Assembly: GCA_030158305.1 (NCBI GenBank)
Contig: JAOATE010000089.1
Coordinates: 26,224-90,223 of the forward strand
Direction of reading: 5' to 3'
Source of the DNA: Burkholderiaceae bacterium
Lineage (GTDB): Bacteria; Pseudomonadota; Gammaproteobacteria; Burkholderiales; Burkholderiaceae_B
DNA: 64,000 nucleotides
A program made the translations under genes and the position numbers. The notes beneath the pieces are model-generated. The model did no database searches and was not told the origin of the DNA. It saw nothing but the letters and a program-made list of their open reading frames with translations. Shown in pieces: positions 55,155 through 63,821 of the stretch; position 1 is the stretch's first letter, and each line of letters begins with the position of its first letter.

Positions 55155-56051
55155 ATGCGCCAAGGTTTTAAGCTCTGCCAAACTTTAGGACGACTACTCC
55201 TCTCCTCCTTTGCGCTTGGCTTTTTCTTATCGAATGGCGCACACGCGCAAGCCGACAAAAAAACCTATGAGCCGACGATCGCTCAGGCAGGCAAGGATGT
55301 GATTTGGGTCCCGACACCTAATGATCTGGTCGTGAAAATGCTCGAAACCGCTAAAGTCACGCCGAATGACTTGGTCTATGACCTCGGTGCAGGTGATGGA
55401 AAAATTCCTATCCAAGCCGCCCGTCAATTTGGTGCAAGAGCGGTAGGCATTGAGTTCAATCCCGACATGGCAAATTTGGCTCGACAACACGCACAGCGCG
55501 CTGGTGTTGCCGACAAAGTCACTATCGTCACGGGCGATATTTTCGAAGAGGACTTTTCAAATGCGACCGTTGTCACGCTTTATTTATTAACGAGCTTGAA
55601 CCTCAAGCTCAAACCCACGCTATTAAATATGAAACCCGGCACACGCGTCGTGTCGAATTCCTTCATGATGGGGGCCTGGGAACCCGACCTGATTATCAAC
55701 CCTGAGGTAGGCGGACGCGGCGTCATCAGTCCCGCAACAGGGGGACGTGGCTATTTTTGGATCGTGCCAGCCAAGGTACAAGGCGAATGGTCTCTCACCG
55801 GCCTGCCAGGCATCCCCACCGCCCACTTGAGCCTTCAGCAAAAATTTCAAAAAACCGAAGGCACCCTGACTTTTGGTGACAATCGTTCACAACGCGTAGT
55901 CGGAAAACTCAATGGCGCTCAACTCACATTGACCTTCAAGGATGCCAACGACAAAGAACAAACTTTTATCGGTGAAGTAGCCGGCAAGAAAATACATGCC
56001 AGCCTCCAAGAATCACCGACAACAGTCATGACTGCCGTCAAGCTGCACTAG
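55155..56051 (+). CDS. Exported class I SAM-dependent methyltransferase (third paralogue, Sec signal)
   Basis: About 298 residues. It has a cleavable signal LLLSSFALGFFLSNGAHAQA rather than a lipobox, then PTIAQAGKDVIWVPTPNDLV, motif I VYDLGAGDGKIPI, VGIEFNPDMANLA, GDIFEEDFSNATVVTLYLLT and a longer loop containing a short GGRG repeat (NPEVGGRGVISPATGGRGYF, about 193-212). The beta-rich tail (QKFQKTEGTLTFGDN ... FIGEVAGKKIHASL) matches the other two. The ATG at 55155 has AGGAG 8 bp upstream; the frame extends to 55128. It is followed by the CoA-ligase operon. Confidence 0.83.
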   Translation: MRQGFKLCQTLGRLLLSSFALGFFLSNGAHAQADKKTYEPTIAQAGKDVIWVPTPNDLVVKMLETAKVTPNDLVYDLGAGDGKIPIQAARQFGARAVGIEFNPDMANLARQHAQRAGVADKVTIVTGDIFEEDFSNATVVTLYLLTSLNLKLKPTLLNMKPGTRVVSNSFMMGAWEPDLIINPEVGGRGVISPATGGRGYFWIVPAKVQGEWSLTGLPGIPTAHLSLQQKFQKTEGTLTFGDNRSQRVVGKLNGAQLTLTFKDANDKEQTFIGEVAGKKIHASLQESPTTVMTAVKLH

Positions 56052-56135
56052 CCATACCGTTTGTAAAAGCATATGCCGACCCGCTTTTTTTATTCATTTA
56101 ATATGTACGCTTTAAGTACGTGACAGGAAACTCTG

Positions 56136-57635
56136 GTGTATCCAATTGACTTCTTTTTTAGAGCTGCAAAACTCTACCCTGAACGTATTGCCCTGCAAAG
56201 TCGCTCGTGCACGCTCACCTATCAAGCACTAGCAGAAAAAGTCAACGCTCTCGCAACTGCCCTACAGGCCATTGATCCACACCCTCAAACGCGTGTGGCA
56301 ATTTGTGCGGCCAACACTGTCGAGCATGCGACTGCAATTCTGGCGGTCCTCGCTTCCGGCAAGATTTGGGTACCGCTCAACGCTCGCAGCACGCAATCTG
56401 AACTCAAGCGCATCACGGACACCATCGAGCCCTCCATCGTCATCTCAGATGCAAAAGGAGCGGAGCTACTCGAAGCCAGCGCAGCTTGCTGGTTACGACT
56501 CGACGACACCGGCACCGAGCCTGAACACAATGTCGAACACCTCATGTCTCGTTATGCCGGCCAAACACCGAGCGCCAATGAAGCAGGTGAAAACGCTACG
56601 CAAGCCATTAAATTTACTGGTGGCACCACGGGTCTTCCAAAAGGCGTCATGCAGCCATATCGCGCATGGACGGCTGGCATCATCAATCAGGTCAGTGGCT
56701 GGCAGATTACCCAAGACGATTGCTTTGTGGTGACCGCTCCGGTGACGCATGGCACCTCTACTTATTTGCTTCCCTTGTTGGCAGAAGGCGCGAAACTCTT
56801 GTTCTTGGACAAGACAGATCCCGCCTCTGTCATTCAAGCATTCCGTGAACAAGAGGGGACGATGAGCTTTATGCCACCCACCTTGATCTACATGGTGATG
56901 GCGCATCCGGGCGTGTCGCGTTCTGATTTTCCAAAGTTGCGCAACTTGATCTATGGCGGCGCACCAATGCCCGCAGAAAAAGTCGATCAGCTCAGAGCGT
57001 TCTTTGGCGACGTGGTGGGCACCACCTACGGTCAAACAGAAGCACCTCAGATCGTCACAATGATGCGTCCAAGTGGCTTTAAAGATCCGCTCAATCGTGG
57101 CTCTGTCGGTCGCTGCACTTGGCTCACCGACATGGCGATCATGTCGCCCGAGGGCAAACTATTACCAAACGGCGAGGTCGGCGAAGTCGTCGTGCGTGGA
57201 CATCTCGTGATGGCAGGCTACTGGCGCCTACCTGAAAAGACTGCGGAAACAATCATTGATGGCTGGTTGCATACTGGCGATGTGGGCCTAGTCGATGAGC
57301 GAGGCTATCTATTTCTAAAGGATCGTATTCGCGACGTGATCATCACCGGCGGCTTTAACATCTACCCGACTGATGTTGAAAATGTATTGTCACAACACGC
57401 AGTTGTATACGAGTGTGCGGTGTTTGGCATGCCTGACGAAAAATGGGGTGAAGCGGTCCATGCCGCGGTTCAACTGCACCCTGGTGTGACTTGTGAACCC
57501 GAAGTCTTGATTGCGCATGTCAAACATTTACTCGGTTCAGTACACGCGCCTAAAAAGATTCACTTTTTTGATCAGCTTCCGCGCTCTTCGGTTGGAAAAG
57601 TTCTCAAGACAGCCATCCGCGAACATTTAAACTAA
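56136..57635 (+). CDS. Acyl-CoA synthetase / AMP-dependent ligase
   Basis: The 499-residue ANL-superfamily enzyme has P-loop IKFTGGTTGLPKGVMQPY, A5 motif GTTYGQTEAPQIV, hinge GYLFLKDRIRDVIITGGFNIYP and catalytic Lys in PRSSVGKVLKTAI. It activates a carboxylic acid to a CoA thioester. The start is GTG with AGGAAA upstream. It heads an operon with a citrate-synthase-like lyase and two SDRs, so its product is probably cleaved or oxidised by them. Confidence 0.9.
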   Translation: MYPIDFFFRAAKLYPERIALQSRSCTLTYQALAEKVNALATALQAIDPHPQTRVAICAANTVEHATAILAVLASGKIWVPLNARSTQSELKRITDTIEPSIVISDAKGAELLEASAACWLRLDDTGTEPEHNVEHLMSRYAGQTPSANEAGENATQAIKFTGGTTGLPKGVMQPYRAWTAGIINQVSGWQITQDDCFVVTAPVTHGTSTYLLPLLAEGAKLLFLDKTDPASVIQAFREQEGTMSFMPPTLIYMVMAHPGVSRSDFPKLRNLIYGGAPMPAEKVDQLRAFFGDVVGTTYGQTEAPQIVTMMRPSGFKDPLNRGSVGRCTWLTDMAIMSPEGKLLPNGEVGEVVVRGHLVMAGYWRLPEKTAETIIDGWLHTGDVGLVDERGYLFLKDRIRDVIITGGFNIYPTDVENVLSQHAVVYECAVFGMPDEKWGEAVHAAVQLHPGVTCEPEVLIAHVKHLLGSVHAPKKIHFFDQLPRSSVGKVLKTAIREHLN

Positions 57636-57667
57636 TTGCATCTCTTTCACTAAAAGAAGAACTCAAC

Positions 57668-58471
57668 ATGTCCTCCTCATCCAAAAAGCCGACCCCAACA
57701 ACAAAGTTGTGCACACACACCTTGACGAGCATGAATTACCGCGATGCAGATCTTGTTGAAGATCTGATTGGTAAAAAAACATTCTCAGAAGTGATGTTCA
57801 TGCAGATCCTGGGGCGCGAACCTCGCCCCGTCGATATGCGCATCATGGATGCTGTGCTCATCACACTGATGGAACACGGCTTTACGCCCAGCGCGATCGC
57901 GACCCGAATGATTTATATGAGCGCACCTGAAAACCTGCAAGGTGCGGTGGCTGCAGGCTTGATGGCTGTGGGCAGTCAGTTCGTCGGCACCATGGAAAAT
58001 AACGCCGTCATTCTTCAACAGATTGTCGATGCTGCCGAGCCAGAAAAATTCACTGAAGCCTTAGTGCTTGAGATTCGTAAAAACAAGCAAAACCTTCCTG
58101 GCTTTGGGCATCACTTGCACAAGCCAGATGATCCACGTTCCATCAAGTTACTCGCGCTGACTGAAGCAGAGCCCGATCTGGAGCAAAAGCATGTTCGCGC
58201 CTTGCGTTTGTTATCCGCGACGGTCGATCGTGTCTATGGTCGCCACATCACGATCAATGCGACAGGCGCTGTCGCTGCGATGCTGGGCGAAATCGGCATC
58301 CCCCCAAAACTGATGCGAGGTTTTGCCGTGATTTCTCGCGCGGCAGGCCTGGTGTCACACATTGCCGAAGAGCAACAAGATCCAGCGGGTCGCTTTATCT
58401 GGGACACCATTGATGAAATGATTCCCTACGTTGGCAACGGTCCTGGCACAGGAGACAAATCACATGGCTGA
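57668..58471 (+). CDS. Citryl-CoA-lyase-like protein (citrate synthase superfamily)
   Basis: This 267-residue protein is much shorter than citrate synthase and matches the short citryl-CoA lyase type. The catalytic region PGFGHHLHKPDDPRSIKLL (about 142-160) equals the GFGH(R/H)xxHKxxDPR motif. Such enzymes cleave citryl-CoA or similar acyl-CoAs to acetyl-CoA and an oxoacid, or run in reverse. It is encoded 32 bp after a CoA ligase gene and overlaps the SDR gene by 8 bp, consistent with ligation followed by cleavage of a polycarboxylate. The true substrate is unknown. Confidence 0.85.
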   Translation: MSSSSKKPTPTTKLCTHTLTSMNYRDADLVEDLIGKKTFSEVMFMQILGREPRPVDMRIMDAVLITLMEHGFTPSAIATRMIYMSAPENLQGAVAAGLMAVGSQFVGTMENNAVILQQIVDAAEPEKFTEALVLEIRKNKQNLPGFGHHLHKPDDPRSIKLLALTEAEPDLEQKHVRALRLLSATVDRVYGRHITINATGAVAAMLGEIGIPPKLMRGFAVISRAAGLVSHIAEEQQDPAGRFIWDTIDEMIPYVGNGPGTGDKSHG

Positions 58472-59192
58472 GCGTAGCGTTCTTGTCACAGGCGGCAGCG
58501 GCGGTATTGGTCGCGCCATCATTCGTCGATGCCTTGAGGATGGCTATCAGATCATCAACCTCGACCGCGTCGCCCCCGCCACGTTGCTCAACGGTGAAAC
58601 CCACTATCAAGCGGACCTCACGGATGCGCAGGCAACGCGTGATGTCTTGCAAAGGATCACGCGCGATCACAATGTGCTGCGTGTCATCAACAATGCCGGC
58701 TTTATTCGTCCCGGCACGCTCGAAGACGCAACACTCGAGGACTTTGATGCGGTCTGCGCGCTCAACCTTCGCGCCCCCATGCTTGTCGCGCAAGGTCTCC
58801 AACCCTTGATGCAGGCGGCCCGCTTTGGTCGAATCATCAATATCTCGAGCCGCGCTGCGCTTGGTAAAGAACTGCGCACGGTTTATTCGGCGACTAAAGC
58901 TGGCCTGCTTGGCATGACGCGTACGTGGGCGCTTGAGCTTGCACCCTTTGGTGTGACGGTCAATGCTATTGGTCCCGGACCGATTGCCACTGAACTGTTC
59001 CTCTCCGGCAATCCTCCCGAATCGCCCAAAACGAAAAAAATTCTGGAATCGATTCCGGTTAAACGCATGGGCGAACCAGAAGACATTGCGCATGCAGTGG
59101 CCTCCCTGCTTGACGATCGTGCAGGCTTCATCACGGGCCAAGTACTGTACGTCTGTGGCGGCTTGACAGTCGGGCTCGGACAAGTCGCATGA
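58464..59192 (+). CDS. Short-chain dehydrogenase/reductase
   Basis: About 242 residues, classical SDR with VTGGSGGIGRAI, NNAGF, and active-site YSATKAG with the preceding Ser. The C-terminus GFITGQVLYVCGGLTVG is standard. The ATG at 58464 has AGGAG upstream and overlaps the preceding lyase stop; an upstream in-frame start at 58431 lies inside that gene. It would oxidise or reduce a hydroxy/oxo group of an intermediate of the CoA-ligase/lyase operon. Confidence 0.88.
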   Translation: MAERSVLVTGGSGGIGRAIIRRCLEDGYQIINLDRVAPATLLNGETHYQADLTDAQATRDVLQRITRDHNVLRVINNAGFIRPGTLEDATLEDFDAVCALNLRAPMLVAQGLQPLMQAARFGRIINISSRAALGKELRTVYSATKAGLLGMTRTWALELAPFGVTVNAIGPGPIATELFLSGNPPESPKTKKILESIPVKRMGEPEDIAHAVASLLDDRAGFITGQVLYVCGGLTVGLGQVA

Positions 59193-60028
59193 ACGCAGAC
59201 AACACGTCGACCGTACGACCCGAGCGGACTGAAAGACTTAAAGGTCGTGTCGCGTTGATACTCGGGGCTGGCACAAGCGCACCGGGGATCAGCATTGGCA
59301 AAGCTAGCTCCATCGCGATGGCCTGCGCGGGTGCTTCAGTGGCCGCGCTCGACTTCAATGTTGATACCGCCCAAGACGTCACTCAAGAGATTCTCGCCTT
59401 TGGTGGTCAGGCAATCGCTTATCAAGCCGACGTCGCGGATATCGTCGCGATGCAAGCTGCAATCGAACGCGTGATGCAGGATTTTGGTCGTATCGATATC
59501 TTGCAAATCAATGCCGGCATTGGACGCGTGGGTGGCCCCGCCGAAACCTCGCTCGAAGATTGGGATCGCATTCAAAAGGTCAACGTTGAAAGCATCCTGA
59601 TCGCGGCCAAGCTTGTGGCCCCTGTTATGGTCAAGCAAGGCTCTGGCTCAATTATTGGTGTGTCATCAGTCGCAGGCATGCGCTATCTTGGCTATCCCCA
59701 TCTTGCTTACAGCGTCACAAAAGCAGCCGTCATTCACTTTATCAAGATGCTCGCGCAACAGTACGCGGGTGATGGCATTCGTGCCAACACGATTGTTCCG
59801 GGGCTGATTGATACGCCACGTATTCAAAAAAACGTGGCCAAGGTCTTTGATGCCAACGCCGACATGGACAAAACGCGTCGGGCGCGCGATCAACAAGTCC
59901 CGATGGGGCGTATGGGAACGCCATGGGAAATCGCATCCGTCGCGACTTTTCTGGCTTCTGATGATGCGTCTTACATCACCGGTACAGAAATAGTCGTCGA
60001 CGGCGGACTGACGGGCAAGTTTGTTTAG
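59189..60028 (+). CDS. Short-chain dehydrogenase/reductase
   Basis: The 279-residue SDR has the dinucleotide motif altered to LGAGTSAPGISIGKA in place of the usual TGxxxGxG with short spacer, QINAGIG instead of NNAG, and active-site YSVTKAA. The C-terminus YITGTEIVVDGGLTG is typical. It is ATGA-coupled to the previous SDR and ends in a 4-bp TTAG overlap with the convergent Bug gene. The unusual loop may alter cofactor preference. Confidence 0.87.
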   Translation: MNADNTSTVRPERTERLKGRVALILGAGTSAPGISIGKASSIAMACAGASVAALDFNVDTAQDVTQEILAFGGQAIAYQADVADIVAMQAAIERVMQDFGRIDILQINAGIGRVGGPAETSLEDWDRIQKVNVESILIAAKLVAPVMVKQGSGSIIGVSSVAGMRYLGYPHLAYSVTKAAVIHFIKMLAQQYAGDGIRANTIVPGLIDTPRIQKNVAKVFDANADMDKTRRARDQQVPMGRMGTPWEIASVATFLASDDASYITGTEIVVDGGLTGKFV

Positions 60029-61038
60029 TTGGTGCTCATGGGGGTTTTGTCGACAACCTTACCCCAACGTTCTACTTCTGCCACGATAAAGTTATTGAGC
60101 TCTTGGGGGGTGCTAGTCTGAGGCATCGCACCTTCTTTCTCAAAGCGCTTGCGCAACTCTGGCGACTTCATTGCCTGACCGATCGCTGCGTTCAACTTGG
60201 CCACAATCGCCTCGGGAGTGCCCTTTGGAGCTAAGACTGCGTTCCAAGTGCTGATGTCATACGTGGGCAGGCCCGCGGCTTCAGCAATCGTGGGCACATT
60301 TGGCAACTCGCTTGAACGCTGCTTGGTTGTCACACCCAGAGCAATCAACTTGCCCGCCACCACATGAGGTAGAGCACCTGGCACAGTTGCAAAGGTCATT
60401 TGAGTCTCGCCAGCCAGTACTGAGGTATTGGCTGGATTGCCGCCCTTGAATGGAATGTGCTCAATCTTTACTTTTGTCGCATCGTTAAACACTGCAGCAG
60501 CCAAATGACCTGGCGAACCATTGCCACTAGAAGCGTAATTCAGCTTGCCAGGGTTCTTGTTTGCATACTCAATCAACTCTTTGATGGACTTGACGGGCAA
60601 GCTTGGGTTGATGACCAGCATCAAAGGAATGGAGGCCACCATAGAAACTGGTGCAAAATCCTTGATCGGATCAAACGTCATTTTTCCACGATATAGCGCG
60701 GGATTGATCCCGTGACTCGCTACAGTCGCCATATAGAGGGTGTAGCCATCAGGCTTTGCCTGGGCGACAAACGCTGCGCCAATGTTGCTGGCGGCACCTG
60801 GCTTATTGTCAACGATGATGGTTTGACCCAAAATCTTACCCAACTGTTCACCCAGCGAGCGCGCCAAAATGTCGGTCGTACCGCCTGCGGCATAGCCGAC
60901 CACCAAACGGATCGGGCCATTTGGATAAGCTTGTTGGGCGTGTGCACCTGACATACCGAAGGTCAACGCAACCGCGGACAAGGCGCCAACGGCCCATTTA
61001 GCTGTCCTAGCAAAGGGAGTCGAACAATTGCTTTTCAT
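60025..61038 (-). CDS. Bug/TctC-family periplasmic substrate-binding protein
   Basis: A 337-residue protein with signal peptide ending near GAHAQQA and ligand loop RLVVGYAAGGTTDILARSLGE then DNKPGAASNIGAAFVAQA. It is convergent with the SDR operon, with overlapping stops. It is the first of three consecutive Bug genes in the direction of the GST gene (each with its own GGAGACA-type leader), which suggests local duplication. Confidence 0.9.
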   Translation of the reverse strand: MKSNCSTPFARTAKWAVGALSAVALTFGMSGAHAQQAYPNGPIRLVVGYAAGGTTDILARSLGEQLGKILGQTIIVDNKPGAASNIGAAFVAQAKPDGYTLYMATVASHGINPALYRGKMTFDPIKDFAPVSMVASIPLMLVINPSLPVKSIKELIEYANKNPGKLNYASSGNGSPGHLAAAVFNDATKVKIEHIPFKGGNPANTSVLAGETQMTFATVPGALPHVVAGKLIALGVTTKQRSSELPNVPTIAEAAGLPTYDISTWNAVLAPKGTPEAIVAKLNAAIGQAMKSPELRKRFEKEGAMPQTSTPQELNNFIVAEVERWGKVVDKTPMSTN

Positions 61039-61118
61039 TAGTGTCTCCGTGAAAAAAGTGAACTATACCCAAAATAGGACAGCGGTTGGCGAACAATCAT
61101 GCACGAGATGACGCTTGA

Positions 61119-62132
61119 TCAGTTCGTCTGCAGATTTGCATCTTTGACGATTTTTTTCCAGCGCGGCACATCGACTTCGAGGAATTTAGCGAACTGCTCA
61201 GGCGTATCGGTCTTGATATTCCCGCCCTCCTTGGAAAGCTCCTCAACAAGCTTGGGATCTTTCAGGATTTTGACAACTTCTGTGTTGAGGCGACTGATGA
61301 TGGCAGGTGGTGTGCCTGCAGGAGCCACTAAGCCATACCAGTTCTCAATTTCAAAGCCCGGTACTCCAGCCTCAGCCACGGTGGGTACGTTTGGAAACGC
61401 TGGCGATCTCTGACCAGAGGTCACCGCAAACGCACGTATTTTGCCGCCCTCGACATGAGGTTTAATCACAGCCAGTGTGCTGAAGTACATCTCAATACGA
61501 CCACCGATCATGTCTGTAATCGCAGCAGATTGACCTTTGTAGGGCACATGCACAATTTTGATTTTGGCTTCTGAGCCAAACATTTCACCCGCCAAATGAC
61601 CTGCCGTTCCTGCGCCAGGTGAACCATAACTCAATGCACCTGGTTTTGCCGCAGCCATGGCGATTAACTCTTTCAGCGTTTTGGCTTGAAGCGTTGCCGG
61701 ACCAACGATCACAAGTGGCGCTGAAACTAAACGCGTAATCGGTGCAAAGCTTTTAATGGGGTCATAGTTCAAACCGCTTCTCAGTGCAGGCGCAATTCCT
61801 AGATTCGCAGCTTGGCCAAACAAGATGGTGTAGCCATCAGGCTTTGATTGCGCCACATACGAAGCTGCAATTGAAGATCCTGCGCCAGGCTTATTTTCGA
61901 CAATGACTGGCTGATTTAAGGCAACGGAAAGCTTATCTCCAACCGATCGCGCCATCAAATCCGATCCACCACCAGGCGGGAAACCCACCACAATTTTGAT
62001 CGGTTTATTTGGAAAGTCCTGCGCACTCGCAGTTATCGGCATCGCAACAAACATGCCTCCCGCGACCAATGCTGCGATGCCACGTCCAACATTTTTAAAT
62101 GTGGATAAGGGTTTGAGTGTCGTTCTTTTCAT
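61119..62132 (-). CDS. Bug/TctC-family periplasmic substrate-binding protein
   Basis: A 337-residue protein with signal peptide ending near TASAQDF and ligand loop KIVVGFPPGGGSDLMARSVGD followed by ENKPGAGSSIAASYVAQS. GGAGACA precedes the ATG. It lies between two other Bug genes on the same strand; the neighbour upstream ends 40 bp away. No permease is adjacent. Confidence 0.9.
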   Translation of the reverse strand: MKRTTLKPLSTFKNVGRGIAALVAGGMFVAMPITASAQDFPNKPIKIVVGFPPGGGSDLMARSVGDKLSVALNQPVIVENKPGAGSSIAASYVAQSKPDGYTILFGQAANLGIAPALRSGLNYDPIKSFAPITRLVSAPLVIVGPATLQAKTLKELIAMAAAKPGALSYGSPGAGTAGHLAGEMFGSEAKIKIVHVPYKGQSAAITDMIGGRIEMYFSTLAVIKPHVEGGKIRAFAVTSGQRSPAFPNVPTVAEAGVPGFEIENWYGLVAPAGTPPAIISRLNTEVVKILKDPKLVEELSKEGGNIKTDTPEQFAKFLEVDVPRWKKIVKDANLQTN

Positions 62133-62171
62133 TCTTTTGTCTCCTATTGATCCTGCATCCGTTCAATTTTT

Positions 62172-63173
62172 TTAATTGACTTTGATGCCAGCTTTTTCAA
62201 CGACTGGCTTGTACATTGCCAAATCACGCTTGATCTCATCGCCAAATTGCGCAGACGTTGCGTTCGCCGCCTCAATACCTGAACCAAGCAACTTGGCTTT
62301 GACTGCGGGGTCTTGCAACACCGCATTAATTTCCTTGTTTAGTTTGGCAACAATGGCAACAGGCGTTTTTGCTGGAGCCATGATACCCACCCAAGAGTTC
62401 AGCTCGATACCGGGAATACCCGACTCTTTAAAGGTTGGAATGTCAGGATAGGCAGCAGATCGGGTCGCACTCGGTACACCGAGCGCGACAAGCTTGCCTG
62501 CCTTCAAATGCTGATTAATCGACGCGGCGGATGCAAACGTCAAAGGAGTATGTCCCGCCAAGGCATCCGCTACAGCCGGTCCTCCGCCTTTATAGGCTAC
62601 ATGTACAAAATTAGAGTTTGTCTGTTGTTTGAGTAACTCGCCAGCCAAATGTACGAGGCTGGCATTTCCCGACGTGCCATAAGACAACCCACCTGGAGTT
62701 GCATTTGCAAGCGCAACAAGTTCTTTCAGGTTTTTAGCTTTAACTGCAGGATTGGCCGCCAAAATAATGATTGAGTTACCGATCTTGGCAACTGGAGCGA
62801 AGTCTTTGATTGAATCAAAACCAATTTTGGAATACGCATGCGGATTAATGACCAAGGTCCCGTCCAAGGCCAAAAACAGTGTGTAACCATCGGGGGCTGC
62901 ACTCGCCACCAGTTGCGCACCGATATTGCCCGAAGCGCCTGGCTTGTTTTCAACGATGACTTGCTGACCGAGTCTCTTGGACAAACCCTCCGCCAAGATG
63001 CGGCCGCTTGTGTCCGTCACGCCACCAGGCGCAAAGGGCACGACAAGCTTGATCGTTTTGGTTGGGTAAGCGTCTGTCGCTTGAGCAAGCGCCTGACCGT
63101 TCGTCAGCATCGTGCCAGTCATTGCCAGCATCGCGACACAGATTTTTTTGATATTAAAAGATTGCAGCTTCAA
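62172..63173 (-). CDS. Bug/TctC-family periplasmic substrate-binding protein
   Basis: A 333-residue protein with signal peptide ending near GQALAQA and ligand loop KLVVPFAPGGVTDTSGRILAE then ENKPGASGNIGAQLVASA. The start is TTG with GGAGACA at the right distance. It is encoded immediately downstream of the GST gene (22 bp), so the two may be cotranscribed. Confidence 0.9.
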   Translation of the reverse strand: MKLQSFNIKKICVAMLAMTGTMLTNGQALAQATDAYPTKTIKLVVPFAPGGVTDTSGRILAEGLSKRLGQQVIVENKPGASGNIGAQLVASAAPDGYTLFLALDGTLVINPHAYSKIGFDSIKDFAPVAKIGNSIIILAANPAVKAKNLKELVALANATPGGLSYGTSGNASLVHLAGELLKQQTNSNFVHVAYKGGGPAVADALAGHTPLTFASAASINQHLKAGKLVALGVPSATRSAAYPDIPTFKESGIPGIELNSWVGIMAPAKTPVAIVAKLNKEINAVLQDPAVKAKLLGSGIEAANATSAQFGDEIKRDLAMYKPVVEKAGIKVN

Positions 63174-63194
63174 TTTTGTCTCCTCAACAAGTTT

Positions 63195-63821
63195 TTATTT
63201 CAATGCAACAGCAAAACCACGCTGAACAGCGGGGCGCGCCATGATCATTTCGTACCAGCGTTTAACGTTCGGGAAATCAGCCAAATCCACTTGGTGGCGC
63301 GGATGTCTCCAGACCCAGCCCAAGATCGCAAAATCAGCGATTGAGATCTCACCCGCAAAATACGTCTGTTCGGCCAAGCGGCGATCCATCACGCCGTACA
63401 AACGGCGCGTCTCATTCATAAACCGTTGGACGCCATAACGCTTGTCATCCTCATTGGCCAGACCCAAGAAATGGTGGACTTGACCTGGAATCGGACCAAA
63501 GCCAGCCATCTGAAACATCAGCCACTCCAGAACAGAAACGCGTGCCGCCCCTTTTGCCGGCAAGAACTTCCCTGTTTTTTCAGCCAAATAAATCAAAATC
63601 GCGCCAGATTCAAAGACACTGATTGGTTGGCCATCCGGACCATCACTATCAATGATGGCGGGGATTTTGTTGTTCGGGCTGATTTTCAAAAAATCCGGTT
63701 TGAACTGCTCATCCTTCCCGATGTCGATTGGACTCACGGTATAGGACAAACCCATTTCTTCGAGGGCCACGGAAATTTTGCGCCCATTGGGGGTGTCAAA
63801 CGAAAAAAACTGGATCGTCAT
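63195..63821 (-). CDS. Glutathione S-transferase (YfcG/YghU-like)
   Basis: About 208 residues, N-terminal thioredoxin-like domain with IQFFSFDTPNGRKISVALEE and the cis-Pro segment NKIPAII, then the glutathione gamma-glutamyl binding Ser in FESGAILIYLAEKTG, and an all-helical C-terminal domain. The TPNGRK start resembles YfcG/YghU disulfide-bond reductases, which use Thr or Asn instead of Tyr or Ser. It probably handles glutathione-dependent reduction or detoxification. The frame extends to 63866, but the ATG at 63821 begins the domain. Confidence 0.9.
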   Translation of the reverse strand: MTIQFFSFDTPNGRKISVALEEMGLSYTVSPIDIGKDEQFKPDFLKISPNNKIPAIIDSDGPDGQPISVFESGAILIYLAEKTGKFLPAKGAARVSVLEWLMFQMAGFGPIPGQVHHFLGLANEDDKRYGVQRFMNETRRLYGVMDRRLAEQTYFAGEISIADFAILGWVWRHPRHQVDLADFPNVKRWYEMIMARPAVQRGFAVALK

